A stretch of DNA of 64,000 bases from Alkalibacterium sp. AK22 (GTDB taxonomy: Bacteria; Bacillota; Bacilli; Lactobacillales; Carnobacteriaceae_A): contig NZ_JANL01000042.1 of the NCBI RefSeq assembly GCF_000585255.1, positions 124,001 through 188,000 on the forward strand. Reading direction: 5' to 3'. The notes under the pieces are model-generated. The model saw only the letters and a program-made list of their open reading frames with translations, was not told the DNA's origin and made no database searches. Both the position numbers and the translations under genes were made by a program. Each line of letters starts with the position of its first letter. Position 1 is the stretch's first letter. Positions 1 through 8,577 of the stretch are shown here, one piece after another.

Positions 1-545
1 CCTGGTGGATCCGTCAGGCCATCACGCGTGCGATTGCTGACCAGGCCCGTACAATCCGTATTCCTGTTCATATGGTCGAAACAATCAACAAGCTGGTCCG
101 TATTCAGCGTCAACTGCTTCAGGACCTGGGTAGAGAACCAACACCGGAAGAAATCGGAGCAGAAATGGATCTGCCGACTGAAAAAGTCCGTGATATTCTA
201 AAAATTTCTCAGGAACCTGTTTCTTTGGAAACGCCGATTGGTGAAGAAGATGACTCTCATCTGGGTGACTTCATCGAAGACAACGATGCGACCAGCCCGT
301 CCGACAATGCGGCTTATGAACTCTTGAAGAGTGAGTTGGAAGATGTTTTGGATACCCTGACAGACCGGGAAGAAAATGTGCTGAGACTGCGTTTCGGGCT
401 AGACGATGGCCGTCAGCGTACACTTGAGGATGTCGGTAAGGTCTTTGGCGTGACGCGTGAGCGTATCCGTCAGATTGAAGCGAAGGCATTGAGAAAGCTG
501 CGCCATCCAAGCCGCTCCAAACAGTTGAAGGATTTCTTGGAATAA
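1..545 (+). CDS. rpoD: RNA polymerase primary sigma factor, 3'-terminal part
   Basis: This is the C-terminal part of the housekeeping sigma factor that directs RNA polymerase to -10/-35 promoters. The frame is open from base 3 and begins [19 protein letters not shown], the region 2.3-2.4 segment that melts and reads the -10 element. Region 3 follows, and then region 4.2, whose helix-turn-helix ([22 protein letters not shown]) contacts the -35 element. The protein ends KQLKDFLE, as primary sigma factors do. The 5' half lies outside the window. The downstream order rplY, trmK, nif3 is plausible for a Lactobacillales chromosome. Identity is certain from the conserved motifs; only the start is missing. 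Confidence 0.97.
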   Translation, partial: WWIRQAITRAIADQARTIRIPVHMVETINKLVRIQRQLLQDLGREPTPEEIGAEMDLPTEKVRDILKISQEPVSLETPIGEEDDSHLGDFIEDNDATSPSDNAAYELLKSELEDVLDTLTDREENVLRLRFGLDDGRQRTLEDVGKVFGVTRERIRQIEAKALRKLRHPSRSKQLKDFLE

Positions 546-564
546 ACAGCATAGGTATAGGCGG

Positions 565-611
565 GAAAAGCGAAGCAAGAACTGTAAAGTAAAAGTTCTT
601 GTCGCTTTTCT
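565..611 (+). terminator. Probable terminator of rpoD
   Basis: An inverted repeat starts about 20 bases after the rpoD stop. GAAAAGCG and CAAGAACT pair with AGTTCTTG and CGCTTTTC around a short A-rich loop, with a 2-3 base bulge, and a T-rich run follows. It precedes the rplY promoter. Confidence 0.55.
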
Positions 612-640
612 TTGCATTATCGTCACATTTTTGATATACT
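612..640 (+). promoter_or_regulatory. Sigma-A type promoter for rplY
   Basis: TTGCAT and TATACT are separated by exactly 17 bases. The site lies about 70 bases upstream of the rplY start and just after the rpoD terminator hairpin. The match to the consensus is good, so rplY is probably transcribed independently of rpoD. Confidence 0.65.
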
Positions 641-708
641 AATTTCTGGCTTGTTCAGTAATGACGTATGCTGTTTATTTAAAATAAAATCGTGGAAGGT
701 GAAATTAT

Positions 709-1323
709 ATGAAGTTAGCTGCAACGAAACGTACAGAAACAGGAACATCCGCTTCAAAAAAAGCAAGAGCAGAGGGTAAAATCCCAGCTGCGATCTACGG
801 TAAAGAAGTAGAGACCGTATCGGTTCTGATCGACGAGAAAGAGTTCGAAAAAACCATTAAAGAAGTAGGATACAATGGTGTATTCGACGTTGAAGTGGAC
901 GGCGATACGTATCACGTATTCGTTAAGGACCAGGCCAACGCTGCTATTAAACCCATCGTTTATCACGTTGACCTGCTGGCCTTCACTAAAGGTCAAAAAG
1001 TAACCATGTCTATCCCTGTTCACGTTTCAGGAGAAGAAGGAATCGACGAAGGAATTGTTTCCCAGTCTATTTCTGAACTGGAAGTAAACATTGCGCCTGC
1101 GGATGCTCCTTCAGAGTACATCGTGGATGTATCAGAACTTGAAATTGGCGACACGGTACATGTATCCGATATCGAACTTGGAGAAGGCGTTGAACTCCTG
1201 ACAGACGAAGAGTCTACAGTAGTATCTGTAACTGCTCCTCAAATCGAAGAAGAGCCTGCTGAAGAAACAGATGAAATGCCTGAACCGGAAGTTATCGGTG
1301 AAGACAAAGACTCAGAAGAGTAA
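709..1323 (+). CDS. rplY: 50S ribosomal protein L25, general stress protein Ctc type
   Basis: This 204-residue protein has the two-domain layout of the TL5/Ctc family. The N-terminal 5S-rRNA-binding L25 domain covers roughly residues 1-90 (MKLAATKRTETGTSASKKAR, then KIPAAIYGKEVE). A beta-rich C-terminal domain follows, with a very acidic tail (about residues 180-204). In this family it binds 5S rRNA in the central protuberance of the 50S subunit, and in Bacillus it is stress-induced. The ATG is preceded by a GGAAGGTG ribosome binding site. It is monocistronic, with its own promoter and a strong terminator. The acidic tail is longer than in the short E. coli L25 form. Confidence 0.95.
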   Translation: MKLAATKRTETGTSASKKARAEGKIPAAIYGKEVETVSVLIDEKEFEKTIKEVGYNGVFDVEVDGDTYHVFVKDQANAAIKPIVYHVDLLAFTKGQKVTMSIPVHVSGEEGIDEGIVSQSISELEVNIAPADAPSEYIVDVSELEIGDTVHVSDIELGEGVELLTDEESTVVSVTAPQIEEEPAEETDEMPEPEVIGEDKDSEE

Positions 1324-1368
1324 TCTGTTTTTCAGTTAGTCAGCTTATTATGCTAATCAGTTGACTGA

Positions 1369-1403
1369 AAAGAGCATGCCCCACTGGGGTGTGCTCTTTT
1401 TTC
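1369..1403 (+). terminator. Intrinsic terminator after rplY
   Basis: A strong hairpin, AGAGCATGCCCC pairing with GGGGTGTGCTCT across a short ACT loop, runs straight into a T tract. It lies about 45 bases after the rplY stop. Confidence 0.9.
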
Positions 1404-1750
1404 TGCTTTTAAGACCCTTCAGAGAGACCCAAAGCCCAAACGAGGTGAATCAGAGGTCAGGATAAGGCGATTAAATTTAAATGCAGAACAAGCCTGTTTT
1501 CTAGCTTATGGCCGTCAACGCTTCAGGCTGTTCATTTCTTCCTAGATCACGCAGTGTCTGTTTTCTGGGGATCAAAACCCGGAGAAGCTCTTAATTAGAA
1601 CAGGATTGTTCAGAATCACAGTCATTATGCTGTTATGCATGATGTCTTAAAGAGGTTGCATGATTTTACATACTGAACACAAGATTGATTTCAATCCGAA
1701 AGTAAACCTGTTAAAATAAGAAGGAAGACTTTAGTGAGGTGACGTCATAG
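1404..1750. other. Gene-free stretch between rplY and trmK
   Basis: About 350 bases with no credible open frame on either strand. A GAGGTGA ribosome binding site for trmK lies at the right end. A weak TTAAAAT -10-like sequence lies about 35 bases before the start, without a convincing -35. Nothing else is recognisable. Confidence 0.5.
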
Positions 1751-2452
1751 ATGAATTCTGTAAACTTATCAAAACGGCTGGAACAGGTTGCCGACTATGT
1801 AAAAGAAGGAGCGAGGCTGGCGGACATTGGTTCCGACCATGCGTACCTGCCGTGTTATCTGGCGGAAAAGAAACAAATCAGCTATGCGGTCGCAGGAGAG
1901 GTCGTTAAAGGTCCATATGAGAATGCTCTGAAGGAAGTCAGACGTAGCGGACACAAAGAGACGGTGGATGTCAGGTTGGGCAATGGCCTGCAAGTGATCG
2001 AGTCAGCTGATCAAATCGATACCGTAGTCATTGCTGGGATGGGTGGAGCACTGATTCGTTCAATCCTCCAAGATGGACAGGACCAGGGCAGGATAACCGG
2101 ACAGGAAACCTTGATCCTTCAGCCCAATGTCTTTGAAGAGACGGTTCGCCAGTACTTGATGAAAAACGCCTACAAGATCGAAGCCGAAACGATCCTGGAA
2201 GAAAACGGTAAAATTTATGAAGTGATCAAGGCGGTACCCTCGAAAGAGCCCGTTACTTACAGTAAACAAGAGCTTCTATTCGGTCCGTTTTTAGGCAAGG
2301 AAAAAACAGATATCTTTAGGAAAAAATGGGCCCAGCATTTAAAGACAGATACCTTTATTCTGAAGCAGATCGAGCAGTCCAAAGAACCGGATGAAAAGAA
2401 AATAACTCAGCTGAAAGAAGAAATAGGGCTGATCAAGGAGATGATTGCATGA
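1751..2452 (+). CDS. trmK: tRNA (adenine-22-N1)-methyltransferase TrmK
   Basis: A 233-residue class I SAM-dependent methyltransferase of the TrmK (YqfN) family, which methylates N1 of A22 in the D-loop of certain tRNAs. The SAM-binding motif I is LADIGSDHAYLPCYLA (about residues 23-38). The downstream IDTVVIAGMGGALIRSIL motif is typical of this family. The C-terminal third is a helical, charged coiled-coil-like region, as in Bacillus TrmK. The stop overlaps the start of the next gene by four bases (ATGA), so trmK and the Nif3-like gene are translationally coupled. The start follows a GAGGTGACG ribosome binding site. Confidence 0.93.
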   Translation: MNSVNLSKRLEQVADYVKEGARLADIGSDHAYLPCYLAEKKQISYAVAGEVVKGPYENALKEVRRSGHKETVDVRLGNGLQVIESADQIDTVVIAGMGGALIRSILQDGQDQGRITGQETLILQPNVFEETVRQYLMKNAYKIEAETILEENGKIYEVIKAVPSKEPVTYSKQELLFGPFLGKEKTDIFRKKWAQHLKTDTFILKQIEQSKEPDEKKITQLKEEIGLIKEMIA

Positions 2453-3579
2453 CTGGCGTAAACGTCAAGACCTTGGCCGCTGAAATCGAAAAGCTGGCTC
2501 CGAAAAATCTGGCTGAAGACTGGGATCCAGTCGGCTTGTCTTTTGGCATGCTGAATCAGCCGGTAAAAAAAATTTTGCTGGCTCTGGATGTCGACCAGGA
2601 TACGATAAGAGAAGCTAAGGAGATGGGGGTCGACCTGATGATCACCCATCACCCGGCAATCTTTAAAGGACAGAAAACCCTCAACGGCGAGGATGCTAGG
2701 CGCAGGGACTATATTGAGCTGATCAAGGCAGACATTGCAGTCTACTCGGCGCACACCAATTTGGATGCAGCTGAAAACGGCCTGAACGACTGGCTGGCTG
2801 ATGCCGTTGGAATAAGTAAAGCAGACCGTCAGATCGTATCGGTTAGCTCACGGACAGGCTATAAAAAGGCAGTTGTCTATGTGCCGGACTATGCAGCAGA
2901 TAAGGTCAGAGCCGCTATGCACCAAGCAGGGGCGGGAGAAATCGGAGACTATAAAGATGTCTCTTATACACTTGAAGGCTATGGCCGCTTCACTCCGCAA
3001 GAAGGTGCCCATCCAGCCGAAGGAAAAGTGGGCAAAGAAGCGCACATAAAGGAACAGCGTATCGAGATGCTGGTCGGTGAACGGGACGTTTTTGCTCTTA
3101 TTTCAGCTATCCAGAAGAGTCATCCTTATGAAGAACCGGTCTTTGACTTGTTTACACTGGAAAACCTGTCCCGCTCATACGGTTTTGGCCGGGCCGGAAA
3201 GCTTGAAAAGCCGGCTACAGCCAAGGACATCGCTCAGCAGCTGCAGCAGACCTTTGAAGTAAACGGACTGCGTTACGGATGCAAAGACGAGTTGCGCATG
3301 CATGAAAAAATTGCCGTTTTCGGCGGCTCCGGGGCTAAATTTTATAAGGATGCGATAGCTCAAGGGGCTACGCTGTTTATTACTGGAGACATCTCTTATC
3401 ATGAAGCCCAGGATATGCTGCGGGACGGTCTGGACTTTATCGATGCCGGTCACTATATCGAAGCAATCTGTGTGCCTAAACTGAAACAGTATCTTGAACA
3501 GGCTAAAAAGGACAATGACTGGGAAGTGGATATTTACACGACAACGGAACAGTCGGATGTCTTTAAACATATCAATTAA
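2449..3579 (+). CDS. Nif3-like dinuclear metal centre protein (YqfO type)
   Basis: A 376-residue member of the Nif3/YqfO family, hexameric proteins with a dinuclear metal site and poorly defined activity. Metal-ligand motifs are visible: MITHHPAIFK (His67-His68), YSAHTNLDAA, and near the C-terminus DAGHYIEA. The first two are separated from the last by the roughly 130-residue PII-like insert typical of the long Gram-positive form. It overlaps trmK by four bases and is followed after 15 bases by pepT, so the three genes probably share a transcript. Family assignment is firm; a biochemical function is not. Confidence 0.9.
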   Translation: MTGVNVKTLAAEIEKLAPKNLAEDWDPVGLSFGMLNQPVKKILLALDVDQDTIREAKEMGVDLMITHHPAIFKGQKTLNGEDARRRDYIELIKADIAVYSAHTNLDAAENGLNDWLADAVGISKADRQIVSVSSRTGYKKAVVYVPDYAADKVRAAMHQAGAGEIGDYKDVSYTLEGYGRFTPQEGAHPAEGKVGKEAHIKEQRIEMLVGERDVFALISAIQKSHPYEEPVFDLFTLENLSRSYGFGRAGKLEKPATAKDIAQQLQQTFEVNGLRYGCKDELRMHEKIAVFGGSGAKFYKDAIAQGATLFITGDISYHEAQDMLRDGLDFIDAGHYIEAICVPKLKQYLEQAKKDNDWEVDIYTTTEQSDVFKHIN

Positions 3580-3594
3580 GAGGACGGGATAAAC

Positions 3595-4821
3595 ATGTAC
3601 AACAACTTACTGAACCGCTTTTTGACCTATGTAAAAATCGACACGCAGTCTGATGCAGACTCACAGACTGTACCTTCCACACAAAAACAGGTCGATTTTG
3701 CCAGAATACTGATGGAAGACTTGAAGGAAATCGGAATGAGCGATATCGAGTACACGGAAAGCAATGGGTTTGTTACGGCGACTCTGCCGTCCAATACGGA
3801 CCAGGACGTGCCGGTAATTGGTTTTATTGCTCACATGGATACAGCTGATTTTAATGCGCAAAATGTCCGTCCGCAAGTCATTGAACATTATGACGGCGAA
3901 ACGATCGTACTGAATGAGAAAGAAGGCATCCAGCTTTCCCCAAACGAATTCCCAAACCTGAAGAATTACATTGGGCAGACGCTGATCACGACCGACGGAA
4001 CTACATTACTCGGATCCGATGACAAGTCCGGCATCGTTGAAATCTTCAGTGCCATGGAATACTTGCTGAACAAGCCGGAGATCCCACACGGCAAAATTCG
4101 GGTCGCTTTCGGACCGGACGAGGAAATTGGAGTAGGAGCCGACCGCTTTGATGTCGATCATTTCGGTGCCGACTTTGCCTATACTGTTGACGGCGGACCG
4201 ATCGGTGAGCTGCAGTACGAGAGTTTTAATGCTGCTGGAGCCAAAGTTTATATTAAGGGAAAAAATGTCCACCCAGGAACGGCTAAAGATAAGATGATCA
4301 ATGCCTTGAAGCTGGCGATTGCCTTTGATCAGTCTTTGCCGGCTGAAGAAGTTCCTGAAAAGACAGAAGGCCGTGAAGGCTTTTACCATTTGCTTGATAT
4401 AACCGGCACAGTGGATGAAGCTTCAATGGAGTATATTATTCGAGACCATGATCGTGAGCAGTTTGAAGAAAGAAAAAGAGCCTTTCAGCAGGTAGCAGAT
4501 AAAATGAACGCCATCTATACTGAAGAGAGAATAACCGTCGCTATGCATGACCAGTACTACAATATGAGGGAAGTCATTGAAAAGGATATGCGTCCAGTCG
4601 AACTGGCTGAAAAAGCTATGGCCAAGCTGTCGATCGAACCGAATGTCGAAGCCATAAGGGGAGGAACCGACGGCTCCAAGATTTCCTTCATGGGTCTGCC
4701 GACACCCAATATCTTTGCCGGTGGAGAAAATTTCCACGGCCGCTATGAATTTGTAGCAGTGGAAAGTATGCAGAAAGCCACCGATGTTCTGCTGGAAATC
4801 ATTAAACTGGCAGCTAAATGA
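3595..4821 (+). CDS. pepT: Peptidase T, aminotripeptidase
   Basis: A 408-residue M20B metallopeptidase that removes N-terminal residues from tripeptides in the cytoplasm. Visible zinc-site motifs are [11 protein letters not shown] (His80, Asp82), LGSDDKSG (around Asp142) and GPDEEIG (Glu176-Glu177, the catalytic base region). The later [29 protein letters not shown] region carries the C-terminal metal ligand and substrate-binding residues. Length and start match known PepT proteins; the ribosome binding site is AGAGGACGGG. It lies 15 bases after the Nif3 gene and ends before a terminator, so it is probably the last gene of the trmK operon. Confidence 0.96.
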   Translation: MYNNLLNRFLTYVKIDTQSDADSQTVPSTQKQVDFARILMEDLKEIGMSDIEYTESNGFVTATLPSNTDQDVPVIGFIAHMDTADFNAQNVRPQVIEHYDGETIVLNEKEGIQLSPNEFPNLKNYIGQTLITTDGTTLLGSDDKSGIVEIFSAMEYLLNKPEIPHGKIRVAFGPDEEIGVGADRFDVDHFGADFAYTVDGGPIGELQYESFNAAGAKVYIKGKNVHPGTAKDKMINALKLAIAFDQSLPAEEVPEKTEGREGFYHLLDITGTVDEASMEYIIRDHDREQFEERKRAFQQVADKMNAIYTEERITVAMHDQYYNMREVIEKDMRPVELAEKAMAKLSIEPNVEAIRGGTDGSKISFMGLPTPNIFAGGENFHGRYEFVAVESMQKATDVLLEIIKLAAK

Positions 4822-4835
4822 TTTATTTTAACCAT

Positions 4836-4881
4836 GATAAAAAGAGAGGGAAGGGCAACCTTGCTTCTCTTCCTTTTTATC
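4836..4881 (+). terminator. Probable terminator after pepT
   Basis: A hairpin in which GATAAAAAGAGAGGGAAG pairs with CTTCTCTTCCTTTTTATC, with some G-T pairs. The T run is part of the descending arm. It lies about 15 bases after the pepT stop. Confidence 0.65.
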
Positions 4882-4932
4882 TAGTTAAAGCTGTTGAATG
4901 TGTGACATCAATTATTAAAAAGGAGACAAACT

Positions 4933-7900
4933 ATGGCCTTGCAATTTATTCTGGGTAGACTACTGTCTGACAAAAAAGAAGTGCTGGTCGATCAGATGCT
5001 TGAGTGGATCGAAGAGGACAAAGAGTCACAAGTCTTTTATCTCGTACCGGATCACATGAAATTTGAATCCGAGATGTCTATATTATCCCACATTAAAGAA
5101 GCTCAAAAAAATAACGGCCAGAAAAAAGTAGCCGGCATGATCAATCTGCAGGTATTCAGTTTTACTCGTCTGGCGTGGTATTTCTTACAGGATACGGCTC
5201 TATTCAGTCATTCTCAACTGACCGAAGCGGGACTGTCCATGCTGTTGAGGCGTATACTCAAAGAAAAGGAAGAAGAACTGACGATTTTCAGAGGAGAAAG
5301 TCAGCAGCAGGGTTTTGTCGACAAGTCCACAGAGTTATTTATGGAGCTCAGAAATGCGCGGGTTCTTCCGTCTGAACTTGAGTACATACTGTCGGAAAGT
5401 GACCATCACAGTCAGCAGCAGGGAACAGGAGACTTCACATCCAAGCTGAAGGATATCTCGCTGCTTTATGGCTCTTTTCTAGATCAGCTGGAAGGCAAGT
5501 ACATTGAAAAAGAAGATGTACTGGAAGCATTAATTGAGGATATTAAAAATAGAGACATGAGTCAGACACGGATCGTGATTGATAACTTTCACCGTTTTAC
5601 TGCTCAGGAGCAGGAACTTGTCCTTCAGTTAACTGAACGGGCAAAGGAGGTTAAAGTATCTTTAGTGTTGGATAAAAAATATGCCGTTGAAGCACCGGCA
5701 TTGAATGACTTTTTTTATCAAACAGGTCTAACTTATTACCGGCTATACACTGAGGCCCGGCAGCGTCATTTACCGGTACAAATCGATCAGCTCATCCAAA
5801 AAGAAAATCGTGAACACTGTGATGCCCTGAAAGTGTTTGAAGATTACTGGGTCGATTCTTTTGCCCTTACACCGAAACAAGAAACCGACAAGGAAACCGA
5901 CTTCTCAGAATGCATTGAAATATGGGAAGCAGAAAACAAGCAGGCAGAGGTATTGCATGTAGCAACTAATATAAAACGCTTAGTTGCAAACGGCAATTAC
6001 CGTTATAAAGATATTCTCTTGGTTTCTCGTACACTTGATGACTACAAGTCTCTGGTCGACTCCACCTTTGCAGAAAATGATATTCCACTCTTCATTGATC
6101 AAGCCGATCGGATGGCCAATCACTCTCTGGTCGAGTGTATAAAAAGTCTGTTGAACATCCACAAGCGCCACTATCGATACGAAGATGTGATGCGTTTTTT
6201 ACGGACAGAACTTTTTATTCCGTTGGCCGAAGGTGAGTCAGTGCCCAAAAACAAAACAGCCCGTTTACCATTCTGGAAAGTCCAGACTGAAAACTGGCGG
6301 TCGAGTATCGATACGCTGGAAAATGTCATGCTAGCTTATGGCTATGAAGGCAACGACTGGGTTCGCGATGAAGACTGGATATACGCTCGCTTCCATCTGG
6401 AAGAACTGGATGAGCAGCTGGACGCTGATAAGCTGATGCAAAATGAAGCCAACCAGGCCCGTAGGCTTGTACGGTCGGCTTTGCTGCCATTTTTCAGACA
6501 ACTAAACAAGGCCGAAACAAACAGGGAAGCGATCCGACTGCTTTACCTGTTTTTGGAAAAACAGCGAATTAACGACCAGCTTCTCATTTGGCGTGATCAG
6601 TCTCTGGAAGACGGGGAACTGGAAGATGCACGAAAACATGAGCAAGTCTGGCAAACTTTTATTCAGCTCCTGGATGAGTTCATTGAGGTCCTGGGAGACG
6701 AAAGCTGGGATATTGATACATTTTTGACTGTGATTGAAACAGGTTTTGATCAAGCTACCTATAGTATTGTACCGCCAAGTATCGATCAGGTCATGCTCAC
6801 GCAGTATGATAAGACACGAATGAACTGCAAAAAACAGGTGTTTATTTTGGGGTTGACAGATACCCAGCTTCCGCTCAATAGAGAAAACGACTCGATTCTG
6901 ACGGATGAAGACAGAAGTCTGCTTGCTGAGGCTTTGCCCACTGACAAGTTTTTGCTGCCGTCGACGTCAGGTCGACTGGCCAGTGAGCCCTTTAGCGCCT
7001 ATCTTGCATTTCTAAATGCTTCAGACAAGCTGGTCTTGAGCTATCCTGTGAGCAATGACGGGTCTGGAGATAACCGCCTGAGTCCATATGTGGAAAGAAT
7101 GGCCCGTCAGCTGAACATTCCCCTGATGGTCAAATATACTGATGCCACTGCCAAAACAAATCCCTCACTTGAAACAGCTTTGACCTTTATTGGCTCAAGA
7201 CGCCAGACAGTGGGGCAGCTAGTAACTTTGCTCAGGGCTCGCCTAGATAAAAAGACCCAACCGGCACTGTTCTGGCTAAAACTGTATCAGGCTCTTTACA
7301 GGCAGACCTCTACAGTCGAGCGAACCATTTTAAAAAGTTTGGAATACCGTAATATTCCCAAGCGCCTGCCTCCTGAAACAGCTGAGCAGCTTTATGGAAA
7401 GGATTTGTATCTTTCCGTCTCGCAGCTCGAGAGTTTTTACCTAGATCCTTACAGCCACTTTCTGCAGTATGGACTCAGATTACGCGAAAGAGCCGTACAA
7501 GAACTAACACCGGCTGAGACCGGGACCTTTTTTCACGATGCACTGGACAGTATTTTCAGGGTAATTGTCGAAAAAGATCTTTCGCCCGACACACTCTCTC
7601 AGGATCAGCTGAACCAGCTGACTGACCAGGTCCTCTCCGAGCTGATACAGCAAAACAAGTTTAAACTGCTATCCATGTCCAACCGCATGCGCTTCATCCG
7701 TAAGCAGCTGAGTGAAACGATTAAGCAAATGGTCTGGGCAATGGCAAATCAGTCCAGACGCACCACCAGCCGCCCACAAAAATCAGAAGTGCTGTTCGGA
7801 CGCCTTGGGACCAAACAAGGAATACCCGGACTGACCTTTCCACTGAATACTGGTGGGGAGCTGTATGTTCGTGGCAAGATTGACCGGGTTGATACTTTAG

Positions 7901-8577
7901 AAGTGAACAATGAACTGTATCTCAGCGTCGTTGACTACAAATCCAGCAAAAAAACGCTCAAGTTTGACGAAATCTATCACGGACTGATGATGCAGATGCT
8001 GACATACTTGGATACAGCTTTGCATTATTCTGAAGAGTTATTCGGCAAGAAAGCTAAACCAGCAGGGGCATTTTATGCTCATGTAACCAACCCTATGCTT
8101 AAAGCTTCAGACTTACAAAAAAAAGAATGGATAGATGAATGGCTCAAAGCCTTCAAAATGGACGGAATTATTCTGGATGAGGAAGAGCTAGTCGAAAAAC
8201 TGGACCTGACTCTGCCAGAACGCAGTCCATCGCTCATTTATCCGCTTAAATATGTCAAAAAGCGTCAACAGGTTGAAGGCAAGTTGATTGCATATGAAGA
8301 CCTGCAGCTGATGCTGGAACACAATCGGGAAAAAATCAGGGAGGCGGGCAACCGAATTCTTGCGGGCGAGAATTCGCTGTCGCCTATTTATGACAAAAAA
8401 ACGTATACGCCCTCTGTCCGGGGGATCTATCAGCCGATTTCACAGTTTGACGTGCTACTGCCTAATGGTCAAAATCAGTACCGCGAACTGGAATCGATAA
8501 AAAATCAGTCCCAATTGATTGAAAAATTAAAAACACGCTACCTTGACTTAAGTGAAAGAAAGGAGGAGCTGAAATAA
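4933..8577 (+). CDS. rexB: ATP-dependent nuclease/helicase subunit B (AddB/RexB)
   Basis: A 1214-residue partner of AddA in the double-strand-break end-processing complex, the Gram-positive RecBCD equivalent. The N-terminal position normally holding Walker A reads LGRLLSDKK, which is degenerate. The C-terminal RecB-type nuclease motif is present: VVDYKSSKK followed by QMLTYLD, with upstream GTFFHDALD. All four cysteines that bind a 4Fe-4S cluster in Bacillus AddB are absent: the first site reads YLDPYSHF and the C-terminal cluster reads PSVRGIYQPISQFD. That is the RexB-like type. The addA start overlaps the stop by one base, so the pair is coupled. A strong AAAAAGGAG ribosome binding site precedes the ATG. 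Confidence 0.93.
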   Translation: MALQFILGRLLSDKKEVLVDQMLEWIEEDKESQVFYLVPDHMKFESEMSILSHIKEAQKNNGQKKVAGMINLQVFSFTRLAWYFLQDTALFSHSQLTEAGLSMLLRRILKEKEEELTIFRGESQQQGFVDKSTELFMELRNARVLPSELEYILSESDHHSQQQGTGDFTSKLKDISLLYGSFLDQLEGKYIEKEDVLEALIEDIKNRDMSQTRIVIDNFHRFTAQEQELVLQLTERAKEVKVSLVLDKKYAVEAPALNDFFYQTGLTYYRLYTEARQRHLPVQIDQLIQKENREHCDALKVFEDYWVDSFALTPKQETDKETDFSECIEIWEAENKQAEVLHVATNIKRLVANGNYRYKDILLVSRTLDDYKSLVDSTFAENDIPLFIDQADRMANHSLVECIKSLLNIHKRHYRYEDVMRFLRTELFIPLAEGESVPKNKTARLPFWKVQTENWRSSIDTLENVMLAYGYEGNDWVRDEDWIYARFHLEELDEQLDADKLMQNEANQARRLVRSALLPFFRQLNKAETNREAIRLLYLFLEKQRINDQLLIWRDQSLEDGELEDARKHEQVWQTFIQLLDEFIEVLGDESWDIDTFLTVIETGFDQATYSIVPPSIDQVMLTQYDKTRMNCKKQVFILGLTDTQLPLNRENDSILTDEDRSLLAEALPTDKFLLPSTSGRLASEPFSAYLAFLNASDKLVLSYPVSNDGSGDNRLSPYVERMARQLNIPLMVKYTDATAKTNPSLETALTFIGSRRQTVGQLVTLLRARLDKKTQPALFWLKLYQALYRQTSTVERTILKSLEYRNIPKRLPPETAEQLYGKDLYLSVSQLESFYLDPYSHFLQYGLRLRERAVQELTPAETGTFFHDALDSIFRVIVEKDLSPDTLSQDQLNQLTDQVLSELIQQNKFKLLSMSNRMRFIRKQLSETIKQMVWAMANQSRRTTSRPQKSEVLFGRLGTKQGIPGLTFPLNTGGELYVRGKIDRVDTLEVNNELYLSVVDYKSSKKTLKFDEIYHGLMMQMLTYLDTALHYSEELFGKKAKPAGAFYAHVTNPMLKASDLQKKEWIDEWLKAFKMDGIILDEEELVEKLDLTLPERSPSLIYPLKYVKKRQQVEGKLIAYEDLQLMLEHNREKIREAGNRILAGENSLSPIYDKKTYTPSVRGIYQPISQFDVLLPNGQNQYRELESIKNQSQLIEKLKTRYLDLSERKEELK

